Assembly (NCBI RefSeq): GCF_001294455.1
Contig: NZ_LIKT01000030.1
Location: forward strand, 1-49,245
DNA from: Phaeobacter sp. 11ANDIMAR09
GTDB taxonomy: Bacteria > Pseudomonadota > Alphaproteobacteria > Rhodobacterales > Rhodobacteraceae
DNA length: 49,245 nucleotides
Reading direction: 5' to 3'
The notes below the pieces were generated by a model. That model was given only the letters and a program-made list of their open reading frames with translations. It had not been told where the DNA came from and searched no databases. Below, piece by piece: positions 16,686 to 25,035 of this stretch. How positions within the stretch are numbered: the stretch's first letter is position 1; each line of letters begins with the position of its first letter. Made by a program: the position numbers and the translations under genes.

Positions 16686-17471
16686 ATGACCCAGATCGCG
16701 ACCGTAAACTATCATGTCCACAAACAAGAACGGCAATCCTTTGAGCTGGATGCTGGCGGGATCATCGGCAACCTTGTTTCACCCGAGCTCGCACCAAAGC
16801 AGATGGCGGTGCGGGATGTGCGCAGCTTTGATGCGGGTCTATCGTTTCAGGAGCATTCTGTTGGCTTCGCAACTCTCCCAACCAATGTGCAGTGCTTTGA
16901 CGCTGGAAGTGATTGGCAAGACACCTACGAAAAGGAACTCTCCAAACTGCTGAGGACTGAAACTGGAGCGCAGGAGATCCTAATTTTTGACCATACAGTC
17001 CGCGCCGATGATCCTGATGCGGATCGCAAACCGGCGCGCAATGTTCATAGCGATTACAGCGCAGATGGGGCCAACAAACGACTGATCGACATTCTGGGCG
17101 AAGGCAAAGCCGCCGAATGGTCAAAAGGGCACTATGCCTTTATCAACTTCTGGCGCCCTGTCAGCGCGGCAATCAACTCGGCTCCGCTGGGGTTTATCCG
17201 CCCGTCCAGTGTCGCCGATAACGATTGGATCCTGCTTGATCTGATCTATCCGGATCGCAGGGGCCAGATCATGGGGGTTGCAGCAAACCCTGACCATGAT
17301 TGGTTCTATATGTCCAATATGACACCTGATGAGGTGGCATTCTTCAATATCTTTGACAATCGCGGCCAGCCTTCAGTGGCCCACAGTGCCTTGGGCATGG
17401 TTGAGGACCCAAAGATCCAGACCGTCCGGCGCAGCATTGAGAGCCGAACTTTGGTTCGTTACGCGGCCTAA
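16686..17471 (+). CDS. CmcJ/NvfI-family non-heme iron oxygenase
   Basis: This 261-residue protein belongs to the family of CmcJ (cephamycin 7-methoxylase partner), NvfI and AsaB-type fungal enzymes. Putative iron ligands are His121 and Asp123 (RNVHSDYS) and His233 (VAHSALG). The C-terminal RRSIESRTLVRY carries the conserved arginines. INFWRPVSAAI and the DEVAFFNIFDN segment are also family-typical. ATG 16686 follows ACAGGAG; an upstream in-frame ATG at 16641 lacks one. Related enzymes catalyse hydroxylation, desaturation or endoperoxidation, mostly in fungi. Here it heads a cluster with SDR, crotonase-fold, 2OG-oxygenase and reductase genes. The product is unknown. Confidence 0.8.
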   Translation: MTQIATVNYHVHKQERQSFELDAGGIIGNLVSPELAPKQMAVRDVRSFDAGLSFQEHSVGFATLPTNVQCFDAGSDWQDTYEKELSKLLRTETGAQEILIFDHTVRADDPDADRKPARNVHSDYSADGANKRLIDILGEGKAAEWSKGHYAFINFWRPVSAAINSAPLGFIRPSSVADNDWILLDLIYPDRRGQIMGVAANPDHDWFYMSNMTPDEVAFFNIFDNRGQPSVAHSALGMVEDPKIQTVRRSIESRTLVRYAA

Positions 17472-17507
17472 CTCCCAAACAGGGATCAACAAGAGAAAGA
17501 TCATGCA

Positions 17508-18296
17508 ATGACCAAGACAATTCTCATCACCGGCGCCACCGATGGCATCGGCCTTTTGACCGCGCAAACCCTTGCGGCGGAAGGACACAGAATCCTCCTG
17601 CATGGTCGCAACGCGGCCAAACTGGAGGCGGCGGCAAAAACTGTCGGCGGCACCACAGAGCAATACATAGCGGACCTGTCGAAGAGGGCTGACGTAGATG
17701 CATTGGCTGCGGCCCTCCGCAAAAACCACAGTCAGATCGATGTGGTTATCAATAACGCGGGCATCCTGAAGGCGCCAAATCCCGTGACCAAAGAGGGCTC
17801 TGATATCAGGTTTGAGGTCAATACCTTTGCCCCCTATGCGCTGACGCGCGATCTGCTGCCGATCCTCGCAAAAGACGGTCGTGTCGTGAACCTGTCTTCG
17901 GCTGCGCAGGCCCCGGTTGACCTGGAGGCGCTGCTTGGGCGTAAAACGCTGGACGATATGGGCGCCTATGCCCAAAGCAAACTGGCCCTCACAATCTGGT
18001 CCCGCGAGATGGCAAAAGAATTGCCTGAAGGCCCAGTGATTGTCGCGGTGAACCCAGGCTCTTTGCTGGCGTCAAAAATGGTCAAAGAGGGCTTTGGCAT
18101 TGCAGGCAATGATCTGAGCATTGGCGTAAACATTCTGCGCGAAGCCGCACTCGGGTCTTCCTTTGCTGATGCCAGCGGCAAGTATTTTGACAACGACAGC
18201 GGGCAGTTTGCGCAGCCACATTCTGCTGCGCTGGATGCGGCGCATAGCGCCGATGTGATGCAGGCCATCCAGGATGTGCTGACCCCACAGCCCTAA
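17508..18296 (+). CDS. Short-chain dehydrogenase/reductase
   Basis: This is a 262-residue classical-type SDR. The NAD(P)-binding glycine motif TGATDGIGLLTAQ is at the N-terminus and NNAG at about residues 82-85. The catalytic serine is in NLSSAAQ and the YxxxK pair in GAYAQSKLALTIW. It resembles retinol-dehydrogenase-like SDRs. It starts 36 bases after the CmcJ-type gene and is probably co-transcribed, so it may oxidise or reduce the product of that oxygenase. A small hairpin with a T-run follows its stop. Confidence 0.88.
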   Translation: MTKTILITGATDGIGLLTAQTLAAEGHRILLHGRNAAKLEAAAKTVGGTTEQYIADLSKRADVDALAAALRKNHSQIDVVINNAGILKAPNPVTKEGSDIRFEVNTFAPYALTRDLLPILAKDGRVVNLSSAAQAPVDLEALLGRKTLDDMGAYAQSKLALTIWSREMAKELPEGPVIVAVNPGSLLASKMVKEGFGIAGNDLSIGVNILREAALGSSFADASGKYFDNDSGQFAQPHSAALDAAHSADVMQAIQDVLTPQP

Positions 18297-18305
18297 ACAG
18301 CTTCG

Positions 18306-18327
18306 GCCCGGCTGAAACCGGGCTTTT
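18306..18327 (+). terminator. Short intrinsic terminator or attenuator
   Basis: GCCCGG (18306-18311), a six-base loop and CCGGGC (18318-18323) are followed by TTTT. It sits between the SDR and crotonase genes of an apparent operon, so it may only partly stop transcription. Confidence 0.55.
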
Positions 18328-18397
18328 GCCCCGCTCCCCCATCAAAACCAAAGCAATCCGCCAGATAATTCTGCGCGGCCCCAAGAAAGGCAACCTC

Positions 18398-19243
18398 ATG
18401 AAATATGAGAACTTCACCACGTTTGACGTCACAGTCGAAAACGCAATTGCCACTGTCACCTTTGATTTTGGGACTGTGAATGTGCAGGGCCAGGAAATGC
18501 TGGCCGATCTCAACAGTCTTGCCATGCGGTTGGAACGTGACCGCGACACAAAGGTGGTCATCTTCCAATCGGCCAACCCGGAAATTTGGGTCTGCCACTA
18601 TGACACCGAACTGCTAAAGGACATGTCCACCACCCCCGTGTCGCGCGAGGAGGCGGAGCTGCTTGATCTGCAATCGGTCTGTGAGCGCATTAGCAGGGTC
18701 CCCCAGGCCACGATCGCCAAGCTGGAAGGCTTTGCGCGCGGCGGCGGGCACGAGTTGGCGCTGGCGCTGGACATGCGCTTTGCCGTGCGGGGCAAATACA
18801 AATTCATGCAGATGGAAGTCGGCATGGGCATTCTGCCCTGTGGCGGCGGTGCCTCCCGCATGGCGCGTCAGACAGGTCTGGGACGTGCGCTGGAGATCAT
18901 CCTGAGCGCAAGGGATTTCAGCGCTGATGAGGCCGAAGCCATGGGGACCATCAACAAGGTTTTTGAGGCGGATGAGATTGGTGAATACGTCAACACGCTT
19001 GCTAATCGCATTGCCAGGTTCCCGGCGGACTCGATCAATGCTTGCAAGCAGATGGTCTATGAATCGATCGACAAACCGATTGAGGACGCCCTGAAGGCCG
19101 AGGCCTATTGGCTGTATCAGGCAACCAGCAAAACCCCTGCCGTGAAACGCTTTACCATCGCGGATGAGCAAGGGCTGGAGCATGACATCGACAACCAGCG
19201 CAATTGGAACAACCTGGTCATGGATGTCCAGGACATCCAATAG
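18398..19243 (+). CDS. Enoyl-CoA hydratase/isomerase (crotonase) family protein
   Basis: This is a 281-residue crotonase-fold protein. The ATG at 18398 with AAGAAAGG upstream was preferred to a frame opening at 18326. Oxyanion-hole glycines lie in EGFARGGGHELALALDMRF, and the second active-site segment is MEVGMGILPCGGGASRMAR. The usual first CoA-binding segment (ANPEIWVCHYD) differs from housekeeping hydratases, suggesting a divergent substrate. Members can hydrate, isomerise, hydrolyse or decarboxylate acyl-CoAs; which applies here is not clear. No CoA ligase is visible in the cluster, so a non-CoA substrate should be kept in mind. Confidence 0.82.
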   Translation: MKYENFTTFDVTVENAIATVTFDFGTVNVQGQEMLADLNSLAMRLERDRDTKVVIFQSANPEIWVCHYDTELLKDMSTTPVSREEAELLDLQSVCERISRVPQATIAKLEGFARGGGHELALALDMRFAVRGKYKFMQMEVGMGILPCGGGASRMARQTGLGRALEIILSARDFSADEAEAMGTINKVFEADEIGEYVNTLANRIARFPADSINACKQMVYESIDKPIEDALKAEAYWLYQATSKTPAVKRFTIADEQGLEHDIDNQRNWNNLVMDVQDIQ

Positions 19244-19267
19244 CAGCCCCTGCCGGACAGGGCATCC

Positions 19268-19301
19268 CAGGTGATCCTTGGGGTGCCCAATGGATCACCT
19301 G
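19268..19301. other. Strong intercistronic hairpin
   Basis: AGGTGATCC-TTGGG pairs with CCCAA-T-GGATCACCT across a GTG loop, giving a 15-bp stem with one bulged T. No T-run follows on either side, so it looks more like an mRNA-stabilising or processing structure than a terminator. Confidence 0.55.
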
Positions 19302-19396
19302 CCCCCAAACCTTAAACCAGCCCTATGGGTTCGGTTTCTTTCAGCAAAAAGCGCCGTGCACAGAGGCTGCGCGACGGTCACAAGGAGTGACATGAG

Positions 19397-20305
19397 ATGA
19401 GACAGACTTCACTACAACACGCGCGGTCGCTGAAACGGCCCACTCGTGAAGAAATGCTTCACCGCGCGCCTGCAGTCCAACAGTTTTGGACCCAAAACAA
19501 AGACCTGTTTGAGGGCGCCTGGAAGGAGTGGGAGGGCGGAGATGCGCCGAATTCCGTTTTGGACAGCAGCCTCTATGACCCAAAACTGCGTGCGGCCGTC
19601 GAGAGGGCTTGGCAAGATCCAAGCACAGAAATTGCGGTCAAAGATCTGTGGGAAGAGGTCTTTCCAGGGGTTTACGCGGCGCAGTTCTTTGATCCCGCAC
19701 GGCTCGCGAGCTTGCGCGAATATCTTGAAAGCGCCGCCGCTGCGGATATCCCCCTGCGGCCACCCTACGGGATTTCGCTGAACCGCGGGGGCGCGATGCT
19801 GGACAGCCGTTCACCAGGCTACCTTGCTGCGCCGGGTTTCCAGAGTTTTTACCGTGACCTCATGGAGGCCTACATGCGGCCTATTTCGCGGCTGCTGTTC
19901 CCGGATATTGTTGGCTATGATACCCAGACCTTTGGGTTTTCGATCCAATGGCAGGCGGATGCGGATACCTCCTTGCGGGCCCATACTGATGCCTCCTCTG
20001 TCACGTTGAACCTCAATTTGAACCTGCCCGGAGAGGAATTCTCCGGATCCGGTGTGCGGTTCTTTGATCGGGAAACCCGGCAGGTAGCGGAACTGAACTT
20101 TGCCCCTGGGAAGGCGCTGATCCATCACGGCAGCGTGCCCCATGAATCCATGCCGATCACCAAGGGTGAGCGATCGAACCTGGTGCTTTGGCTCTATGGA
20201 GATCAGGGTGAGGTGCCCCGTTTTGGTGGGGCTCAGACAGAGCTAGACGCGCGGCAGCGCTGGAGTGTGCCGACAACACCCGACGACGGGTTTGTCCCAT
20301 TCTAA
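19397..20305 (+). CDS. 2-oxoglutarate/Fe(II)-dependent oxygenase-like protein
   Basis: This 302-residue protein has an N-terminal helical extension (about 1-95) and a double-stranded beta-helix core. Predicted iron ligands are His196 and Asp198 (RAHTDASSVTLNLNLN) and His249. Arg259, ten residues later (HESMPITKGERSNLV), would bind the 2-oxoglutarate carboxylate. This spacing matches prolyl-4-hydroxylase-like proteins. ATG 19397 has AAGGAG nine bases upstream. It is the second non-heme iron oxygenase gene in the cluster. A strong terminator follows it, so the first transcription unit probably ends here. Confidence 0.8.
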   Translation: MRQTSLQHARSLKRPTREEMLHRAPAVQQFWTQNKDLFEGAWKEWEGGDAPNSVLDSSLYDPKLRAAVERAWQDPSTEIAVKDLWEEVFPGVYAAQFFDPARLASLREYLESAAAADIPLRPPYGISLNRGGAMLDSRSPGYLAAPGFQSFYRDLMEAYMRPISRLLFPDIVGYDTQTFGFSIQWQADADTSLRAHTDASSVTLNLNLNLPGEEFSGSGVRFFDRETRQVAELNFAPGKALIHHGSVPHESMPITKGERSNLVLWLYGDQGEVPRFGGAQTELDARQRWSVPTTPDDGFVPF

Positions 20306-20334
20306 GGTCCGCCACGCGCCATCTATGAAAGTTT

Positions 20335-20367
20335 ACGAGGGTCGCCAAAACTGGTGGCCCTCGTTTT
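20335..20367 (+). terminator. Rho-independent terminator after the oxygenase operon
   Basis: ACGAGGGTCGCCA (20335-20347) pairs over all 13 positions (two G-T wobbles) with TGGTGGCCCTCGT (20352-20364) around an AAAC loop, then runs into TTTT. Confidence 0.8.
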
Positions 20368-20492
20368 ACCGTTTGTGACAGTCGTATCCAATTATATGCG
20401 CAATCGAAAAACTGAACTTATTTTTTGGCCAATTTACTGCAATACGGAATACTATATCTCCTGCACATCACTTACTCTTTAGGATGTGCACA

Positions 20493-21479
20493 ATGAAAGC
20501 CATGACCCTCACCGCTTACGGTGAAACCGCAAAATTCGAAGCTGCCGAGCTGCCCAAGCCAGAGCCGACCTCCGGCCATGTTGTGGTTCGCGTTGCAGCC
20601 AGCAGCGTGAACACAGTCGACACAATGATCCGCGCAATGGGCAGTGATTTGCCGCTCTCCCCGGCTCTCCCAGCGGTATTGGGCATGGACTTTGCCGGGG
20701 TCATTGAGGCCGTTGGCGAAGGCGTGAGCGCCTTTGCCATTGGTGATGAAGTCTATGGCTGCGCCGGCGGACTGGCCGATCTACAGGGCGCATTGGCTGA
20801 ATTCATGCTCGCCGATGCGCGCTTGATCGCCCACAAACCCAAATCCATCTCGATGCGCGAAGCCGCGGCCATGCCCCTGGTTGGCATCACCGCCTTTGAG
20901 GGGCTTGAACGTGCAGGCATCACAGCTGGCCAAAAGGTTTTGGTGCAGGGTGGTGCTGGTGGTGTGGGCCACCTGGCAGTGCAACTGGCCAAACACTTTG
21001 GCGCTGAAGTCTATGCCACTGGCACGGGCGACACCCAGATGGATGTGATCCAGGGATATGGCGCGACGCCAATTGATTTTGCTGCCGAAAAGATCGTCGA
21101 TTATGTCGCGAAATACACCGACGGAGCAGGTTTTGATCTGGTCTTTGATACCGTTGGCGGCGCCAATATGACCAACTCCTTTGAGGCCGCAGCGCTCAAC
21201 GCCAATATCGCCTCAACTGTCGGACTGCTGGAAATTGACCTGTCGCCGGCTCATTTCAAAGGCCTGTCGCTGCACATCATCTTTATGCTGCTGCCCATGT
21301 TGAGCAACCAAAGCCGTGAAAAGCACGGTGCGATCCTGGGAGAGCTTGCAAAGATTGTAGACACAGGCGCATTGACTCCTTTGCTGGATGACGCGGTTTT
21401 TGGTCTCGACAATGTCGCTGAAGCCTATGACCGCCTGACAAGCGGAAAGGCCATCGGCAAAGTTGTGATTGACATCTAA
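20493..21479 (+). CDS. Quinone oxidoreductase-like MDR-family reductase
   Basis: This is a 328-residue zinc-independent medium-chain dehydrogenase/reductase. I chose ATG 20493 (MKAMTLTAYG) because TTAGGA lies at proper spacing, which it does not for the in-frame ATG at 20484. The NADPH site is VLVQGGAGGVGHLAVQLA. The structural-zinc cysteine lobe of alcohol dehydrogenases is absent, as in quinone reductases and enoyl/alkenal reductases. It has its own AT-rich upstream region (20368-20492) after the terminator, so it may be a separate unit. It may still work with the oxygenase cluster, for example reducing an alpha,beta-unsaturated carbonyl. Confidence 0.85.
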   Translation: MKAMTLTAYGETAKFEAAELPKPEPTSGHVVVRVAASSVNTVDTMIRAMGSDLPLSPALPAVLGMDFAGVIEAVGEGVSAFAIGDEVYGCAGGLADLQGALAEFMLADARLIAHKPKSISMREAAAMPLVGITAFEGLERAGITAGQKVLVQGGAGGVGHLAVQLAKHFGAEVYATGTGDTQMDVIQGYGATPIDFAAEKIVDYVAKYTDGAGFDLVFDTVGGANMTNSFEAAALNANIASTVGLLEIDLSPAHFKGLSLHIIFMLLPMLSNQSREKHGAILGELAKIVDTGALTPLLDDAVFGLDNVAEAYDRLTSGKAIGKVVIDI

Positions 21480-21500
21480 CCAAACGGGATACTTGCGAGT

Positions 21501-21533
21501 GCGGCTGCCAGACAAAGGCGCGATGGCAGCCGC
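21501..21533 (+). terminator. Hairpin after the MDR gene
   Basis: A 10-bp perfect stem, GCGGCTGCCA (21501-21510) with TGGCAGCCGC (21524-21533), stands 21 bases past the stop. The T-run is missing, so termination is likely but not certain. Confidence 0.5.
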
Positions 21534-21632
21534 TCCATCCAAGCGGCAAAGCCCGCCTGTTTCATCTAGGCTCAGGACCCTTTGATATCCGCCCTCTGGT
21601 GTGATTCACGTTTCGAAAACCGAGCGGTGAAC

Positions 21633-21931
21633 ATGTCTGATCTTTTCTGGCTGGGCGAGGCGCAGATGGCGCGCCCTGAGCCCTTGTCCCGAAGTCCCTT
21701 GGCAAGCCGCGTGTTGATGATCGACGCAAGCTATCTCAAGGCTCATCGAACAGCATGGGTGCCAAAAAGGCGGGCGTGGACGCCTGATCGGTCGGAGTTT
21801 GATGGATCAGAATTCGATCCGGGGGACCAAAATCCCTGAAGAGGGGCGGCAGGCACACCAAGCTTCACGCAATCGGTGACAACCAATGCCGCCCCAGCAA
21901 CTTGTTGTCTCCGCCGGGCACTGCGCAAAAT
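21633..21931 (+). pseudogene. Decayed IS5-family transposase
   Basis: Three scraps of an IS5/IS427-type transposase occur in the right order. First is MSDLFWLGEAQMAR and, one base out of frame, KSLGKPRVDDRR. Second is IDASYLKAHRTA, with the first DDE aspartate, running into another shifted piece (SMGAKKAG). Third, after unrelated bases, is GGRHTKLHAIGDNQCRP around 21845-21890. The first and second scraps are fused at gatcgacgc, which reads as the end of one and the start of the other, so the middle (roughly 80-90 residues) was lost by deletion. Frameshifts and a stop make it non-functional. The 486-bp gap between the genes at 21479 and 21966 otherwise holds only the hairpin at 21501-21533. 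Confidence 0.8.
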
Positions 21932-21965
21932 AGCTGCTAAAACCAGCTTGGATCGCCTGCGCAGC

Positions 21966-22724
21966 TTAGACGGCTTGCAAGGGCACGACGTTTAATCTGC
22001 CCCCCTGAACATGGGTGATCTCGGCCTGAATGCGATACATGTGGCGCAGGTTCTCGGACGTCAAAACCTGCGCTGGGCTGCCGACACTGATGGTCCTGCC
22101 CTCGCTGAGACCTATCATACGGTCGGCGTAATGGGCTGCGAGGTTCAGATCATGCATGGCCAGGCCAACAATTGTGTCCCCCTGGCCGACAATGTGGCGC
22201 AGTTTTTCAAGCACGATCAGTTGATGCCGCAGGTCAAGCGCCGCAGTGGGCTCGTCCAGGAGCAAGACTCGCGGCTGGCGAAACAGGGCCTGTGTCAGGA
22301 ACACCAACTGCCGTTGCCCGCCACTGATTTCATCCAGCTGACAGGTATGCAGATCTGTCAGGCTGAAGGCCTCCAGCGCCTCTAGGGCTTCCTCGACGAT
22401 ATCGGATGGCAGTCGCATGCCCAAGCGGTTCAAACGCCCCAGCAGGACCACCTCCAGAACGGTCAACGAAGAATGAGCGCTGGTGTCCTGGGGCAGATAG
22501 GCGATCTGACTGCGCTGCGCGCCCTGGGTCAGCGGCTTGCCGTCCAGGGTCAGATCGCCTTGGGCTGGCAGCAACCCGGCCAGCGCCTGTAAAAAGGTAG
22601 ATTTTCCCGCCCCGTTGCAGCCGATTAAGACGGTGACCTCCCCTTTTTGCCACAGATCGCTCACCTCTCGGATGACAGGCTTGTCCGCATAAGAGACCGA
22701 TAGCTTTTTAATTTGTAGACTCAC
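21966..22724 (-). CDS. Iron-siderophore/cofactor ABC transporter ATP-binding protein (FecE/BtuD-like)
   Basis: This is a 252-residue ATPase of the FecE/FhuC/BtuD group. It has Walker A GCNGAGKST, signature EISGGQRQLVFLTQAL, Walker B VLLLDEPTAALD and the switch histidine in LAMHDLNLAAHYADR. It starts with GTG overlapping the permease stop (GTGA), so translation is coupled. It energises import of a metal chelate, heme or corrinoid through the FecCD-type permease. It is the last gene of the minus-strand operon. Confidence 0.9.
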   Translation of the reverse strand: MSLQIKKLSVSYADKPVIREVSDLWQKGEVTVLIGCNGAGKSTFLQALAGLLPAQGDLTLDGKPLTQGAQRSQIAYLPQDTSAHSSLTVLEVVLLGRLNRLGMRLPSDIVEEALEALEAFSLTDLHTCQLDEISGGQRQLVFLTQALFRQPRVLLLDEPTAALDLRHQLIVLEKLRHIVGQGDTIVGLAMHDLNLAAHYADRMIGLSEGRTISVGSPAQVLTSENLRHMYRIQAEITHVQGGRLNVVPLQAV

Positions 22725-23728
22725 CAGTGTCTCCTTTGTCCACGCAGGATGAGAAAAAACAGGAAGGGCACACCGATCAGAGCGGTGACGATGCCGATGG
22801 GGATGACGCCGCCGGGCGATACCAGCTTGGACAGCACCGAGGCGCCAGTCATGGTGATCGCTCCCATTATGGCTGACATCGGCAAGAGCAGCCTCTGATC
22901 CTCGCCCACCAGCATGCGAGCGATATGTGGGGCCACCAATCCGACAAATCCAATGGTGCCGACAAAGGCAACGGCGGCAGCGGTCAACAAGGCCACGATG
23001 GTAAACAGCTTGACCCGCAGTCCGCGCACATCAACACCAATGGCAGCAGCACGGGCATCCCCCAATCGCAACGCGGTCAATTGCCAGAGGTTTGGCAGCA
23101 CCGACAGGCTGGCAAAACAGAAGACAACGGCAACAATTGGCACATTGTTCCAGCTTGCTTTCAACAAGGAACCAAACAGCCAGAAAACAATCGACTGCAA
23201 GACTTCCGGCGCCGCCATGTATTGTACCAGCGATTGGGCCGACTGAAACATGAACAGTGTGGCGATGCCGGCCAGCACCATGATTTCGGGGCGCATGCCC
23301 CGGATGCGCGAAAAGGCAAATACCAGACCGGCGGCCAGGACACACATGGCAAAGGCCGCCAGAGGGATGGTGAGCCAGGGCAGCAGGGGAAGCGAGACCC
23401 CGGTCAGGATGGCCAGCGCCGCGCCAAAGCCCGCAGCGGCCGAGAACCCCAGAGTATAGGGGCTGGCGAGCGGGTTGCCCAGAATGGTCTGCATATGCAC
23501 CCCAGCAGAGCCCAGCGACATGCCCACCAGCAGGGCCATCAGGGTCATCGGCAAGCGGATGTCCTGAACGATGACACGGATCATTGGCTCTGCCTGTGCC
23601 GGGGTGATCAGCCCGACAAACACATCCCCGAGTGCCAACATGGCGGGACCTGTGACGATGTCCGCCACGATCAGAGCCACAAGCAGCAGGAGGCCAGCTG
23701 CCAGGCGCGCCAAGCGCCCAAGCATCAT
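22721..23728 (-). CDS. FecCD-family ABC transporter permease
   Basis: This 335-residue polytopic membrane protein is of usual FecCD/BtuC length with about ten hydrophobic segments. Family landmarks include GSAGVHMQTILGNPLASPYTL (start of the conserved core, about residues 73-93) and GFVGLVAPHIARMLVGEDQR near residue 265. It probably works as a homodimer, since only one permease gene is present. The start could be either of two adjacent ATG codons; the ribosome-binding site is weak. Confidence 0.9.
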   Translation of the reverse strand: MMLGRLARLAAGLLLLVALIVADIVTGPAMLALGDVFVGLITPAQAEPMIRVIVQDIRLPMTLMALLVGMSLGSAGVHMQTILGNPLASPYTLGFSAAAGFGAALAILTGVSLPLLPWLTIPLAAFAMCVLAAGLVFAFSRIRGMRPEIMVLAGIATLFMFQSAQSLVQYMAAPEVLQSIVFWLFGSLLKASWNNVPIVAVVFCFASLSVLPNLWQLTALRLGDARAAAIGVDVRGLRVKLFTIVALLTAAAVAFVGTIGFVGLVAPHIARMLVGEDQRLLLPMSAIMGAITMTGASVLSKLVSPGGVIPIGIVTALIGVPFLFFLILRGQRRHW

Positions 23729-23772
23729 TCTGCGGTATCTGATGGGGCGGGCGGGGTCCGAGCCGGCCCTTT

Positions 23773-23799
23773 AGGGGGCGACCCGCTGGGCCGCCCCCT
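23773..23799 (-). other. Hairpin between binding-protein and permease genes
   Basis: AGGGGGCG (23773-23780) and CGCCCCCT (23792-23799) enclose a loop with further CCC/GGG pairing. It may stop part of the transcripts or protect the upstream message, giving more binding protein than permease. Confidence 0.5.
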
Positions 23800-23835
23800 T
23801 CTGCTGTGCTGGATAGATCCGATCTACGGATGCCA

Positions 23836-24954
23836 TTAGTTGCCGCTTTCCGGCAGAACCGTCATATAGGTTCCCTCAAAGGCAACCGGCATATAGGTCG
23901 CAAAAAACCGGTTCAGCGTGGCCTGTGGATCGACGTCGGCAAACTGCTCTGGATAGATGGCCTTGGCCAGAAACTGCAGGAAGGCGTAGTCATAGAGGGT
24001 GCGATTGCCGCCGTGGTAGATGCCGATGATCTTACCCTCTTTCACCGCATCCAGACCGTCCCAGCCCGGGCGCCCCAAATAGGCCTGCATGCGCTCATGC
24101 GTCAGGGTGCTGTCTACACCGGGTCCCATGACCACCGCCTGATCGCGTCCGGCCCAGCCTGAGCCCGCCAGCATCACCACCTGCGGGTTCTGTGCCAGCA
24201 CATATTCTGGACTTAGCTTGCCCCAGTTGCTGATCTGGCCATTGGCGATATTGATGGCTTTCAGCTGATCAATGACGCTGCCCCATTGGGTGCCGGAATA
24301 GGAGTTGTCGACGGTGTCTTTCCCCTTCCGCGCCAATTCGACATAGACCTTGGGTGCCGCGCCTTCAGGCAGGGTGGCCAGTCGTGCTTGGACTTCGGCG
24401 ACGGCAGCCGCATATTCATCCGCTAGGGTCTGCGCACGCTCTTCCGCCCCCATGAGCTGGCCCAGCAGCTGGGTGGATTTGACGTGCATTTCCACCGTCT
24501 GCGCATTGTAGTCCAGAACCACGATTGGAATGCCTGCGGCCTCCATGCGATCGGCGACATCCCCCAGTGTTTTATACTGCCAAGCCGCCAAAACCGCCAC
24601 ATCCGGTTGGGCAGCAATGGCGGCTTCCAAAGAGAAAGTTCCGGCATCAACCTCACCAACATCCGCCAGCTCGTCCAGGCGTGGAATGGCGGCGGCATAG
24701 GTCTGCCATTGCAGCGTGCGCCAGCCCGCCCAGGTGTCTTTTGAAATCGCGACAACACGGTCATAGGCTTCGGGGCCGGCCACGGCCATGAAGTCCTCGA
24801 AATAGAAACCAAGCAGGATGCGCTGTGGATCTTCGGGCACTTCGACTGTGCGCCCCATCGTGTCGGTCAGGGTGATGTTGTCTGCCCATGCAGGCATGGC
24901 AAAAGAGACCGCCAAAGCGGCTGCGGCCAGGCCGCGTGTAAAAATCTTGAACAT
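23836..24954 (-). CDS. Periplasmic substrate-binding protein, FepB/BtuF-type
   Basis: This 372-residue protein has a Sec signal peptide (MFKIFTRGLAAAALAVSFA through AWA, cleavage near residue 24). The mature protein begins with ITLTDTMGRTVEVPEDPQRI, the standard opening of class III metal-chelate binding proteins. At over 340 mature residues it is longer than BtuF and closer to siderophore/heme-type members. The ligand cannot be fixed from sequence, and no TonB-dependent receptor lies in the window. The message leader contains a palindrome beside the ribosome-binding site. Confidence 0.88.
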   Translation of the reverse strand: MFKIFTRGLAAAALAVSFAMPAWADNITLTDTMGRTVEVPEDPQRILLGFYFEDFMAVAGPEAYDRVVAISKDTWAGWRTLQWQTYAAAIPRLDELADVGEVDAGTFSLEAAIAAQPDVAVLAAWQYKTLGDVADRMEAAGIPIVVLDYNAQTVEMHVKSTQLLGQLMGAEERAQTLADEYAAAVAEVQARLATLPEGAAPKVYVELARKGKDTVDNSYSGTQWGSVIDQLKAINIANGQISNWGKLSPEYVLAQNPQVVMLAGSGWAGRDQAVVMGPGVDSTLTHERMQAYLGRPGWDGLDAVKEGKIIGIYHGGNRTLYDYAFLQFLAKAIYPEQFADVDPQATLNRFFATYMPVAFEGTYMTVLPESGN

Positions 24955-24964
24955 GGTTTTTCCT

Positions 24965-24977
24965 TTGAGTCACTCAA
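24965..24977. promoter_or_regulatory. Palindrome TTGAGTCACTCAA in the leader of the binding-protein gene
   Basis: This is a perfect 13-bp palindrome centred on one base, directly next to the AAAGGA ribosome-binding site of the gene starting at 24954. It could be a protein-binding site or a small hairpin limiting translation. It does not match the TGA-N9-TCA iron-responsive box I looked for. Confidence 0.35.
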
Positions 24978-25035
24978 GACGCCGGAAGCCAAATTCGAGG
25001 CCGCCGGAGGTGTTTTGATCAATTGTTGAGAGGGC

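Noticed and set aside
22925-23839. Open frame of about 304 codons on the plus strand
   Set aside because: Antisense to the FecCD permease; glutamine/histidine-rich composition without a family match.
24965-24977. Iron-responsive RirA/Irr box in the importer leader
   Set aside because: The palindrome does not fit TGA-N9-TCA or the Irr consensus; only the symmetry is supported.
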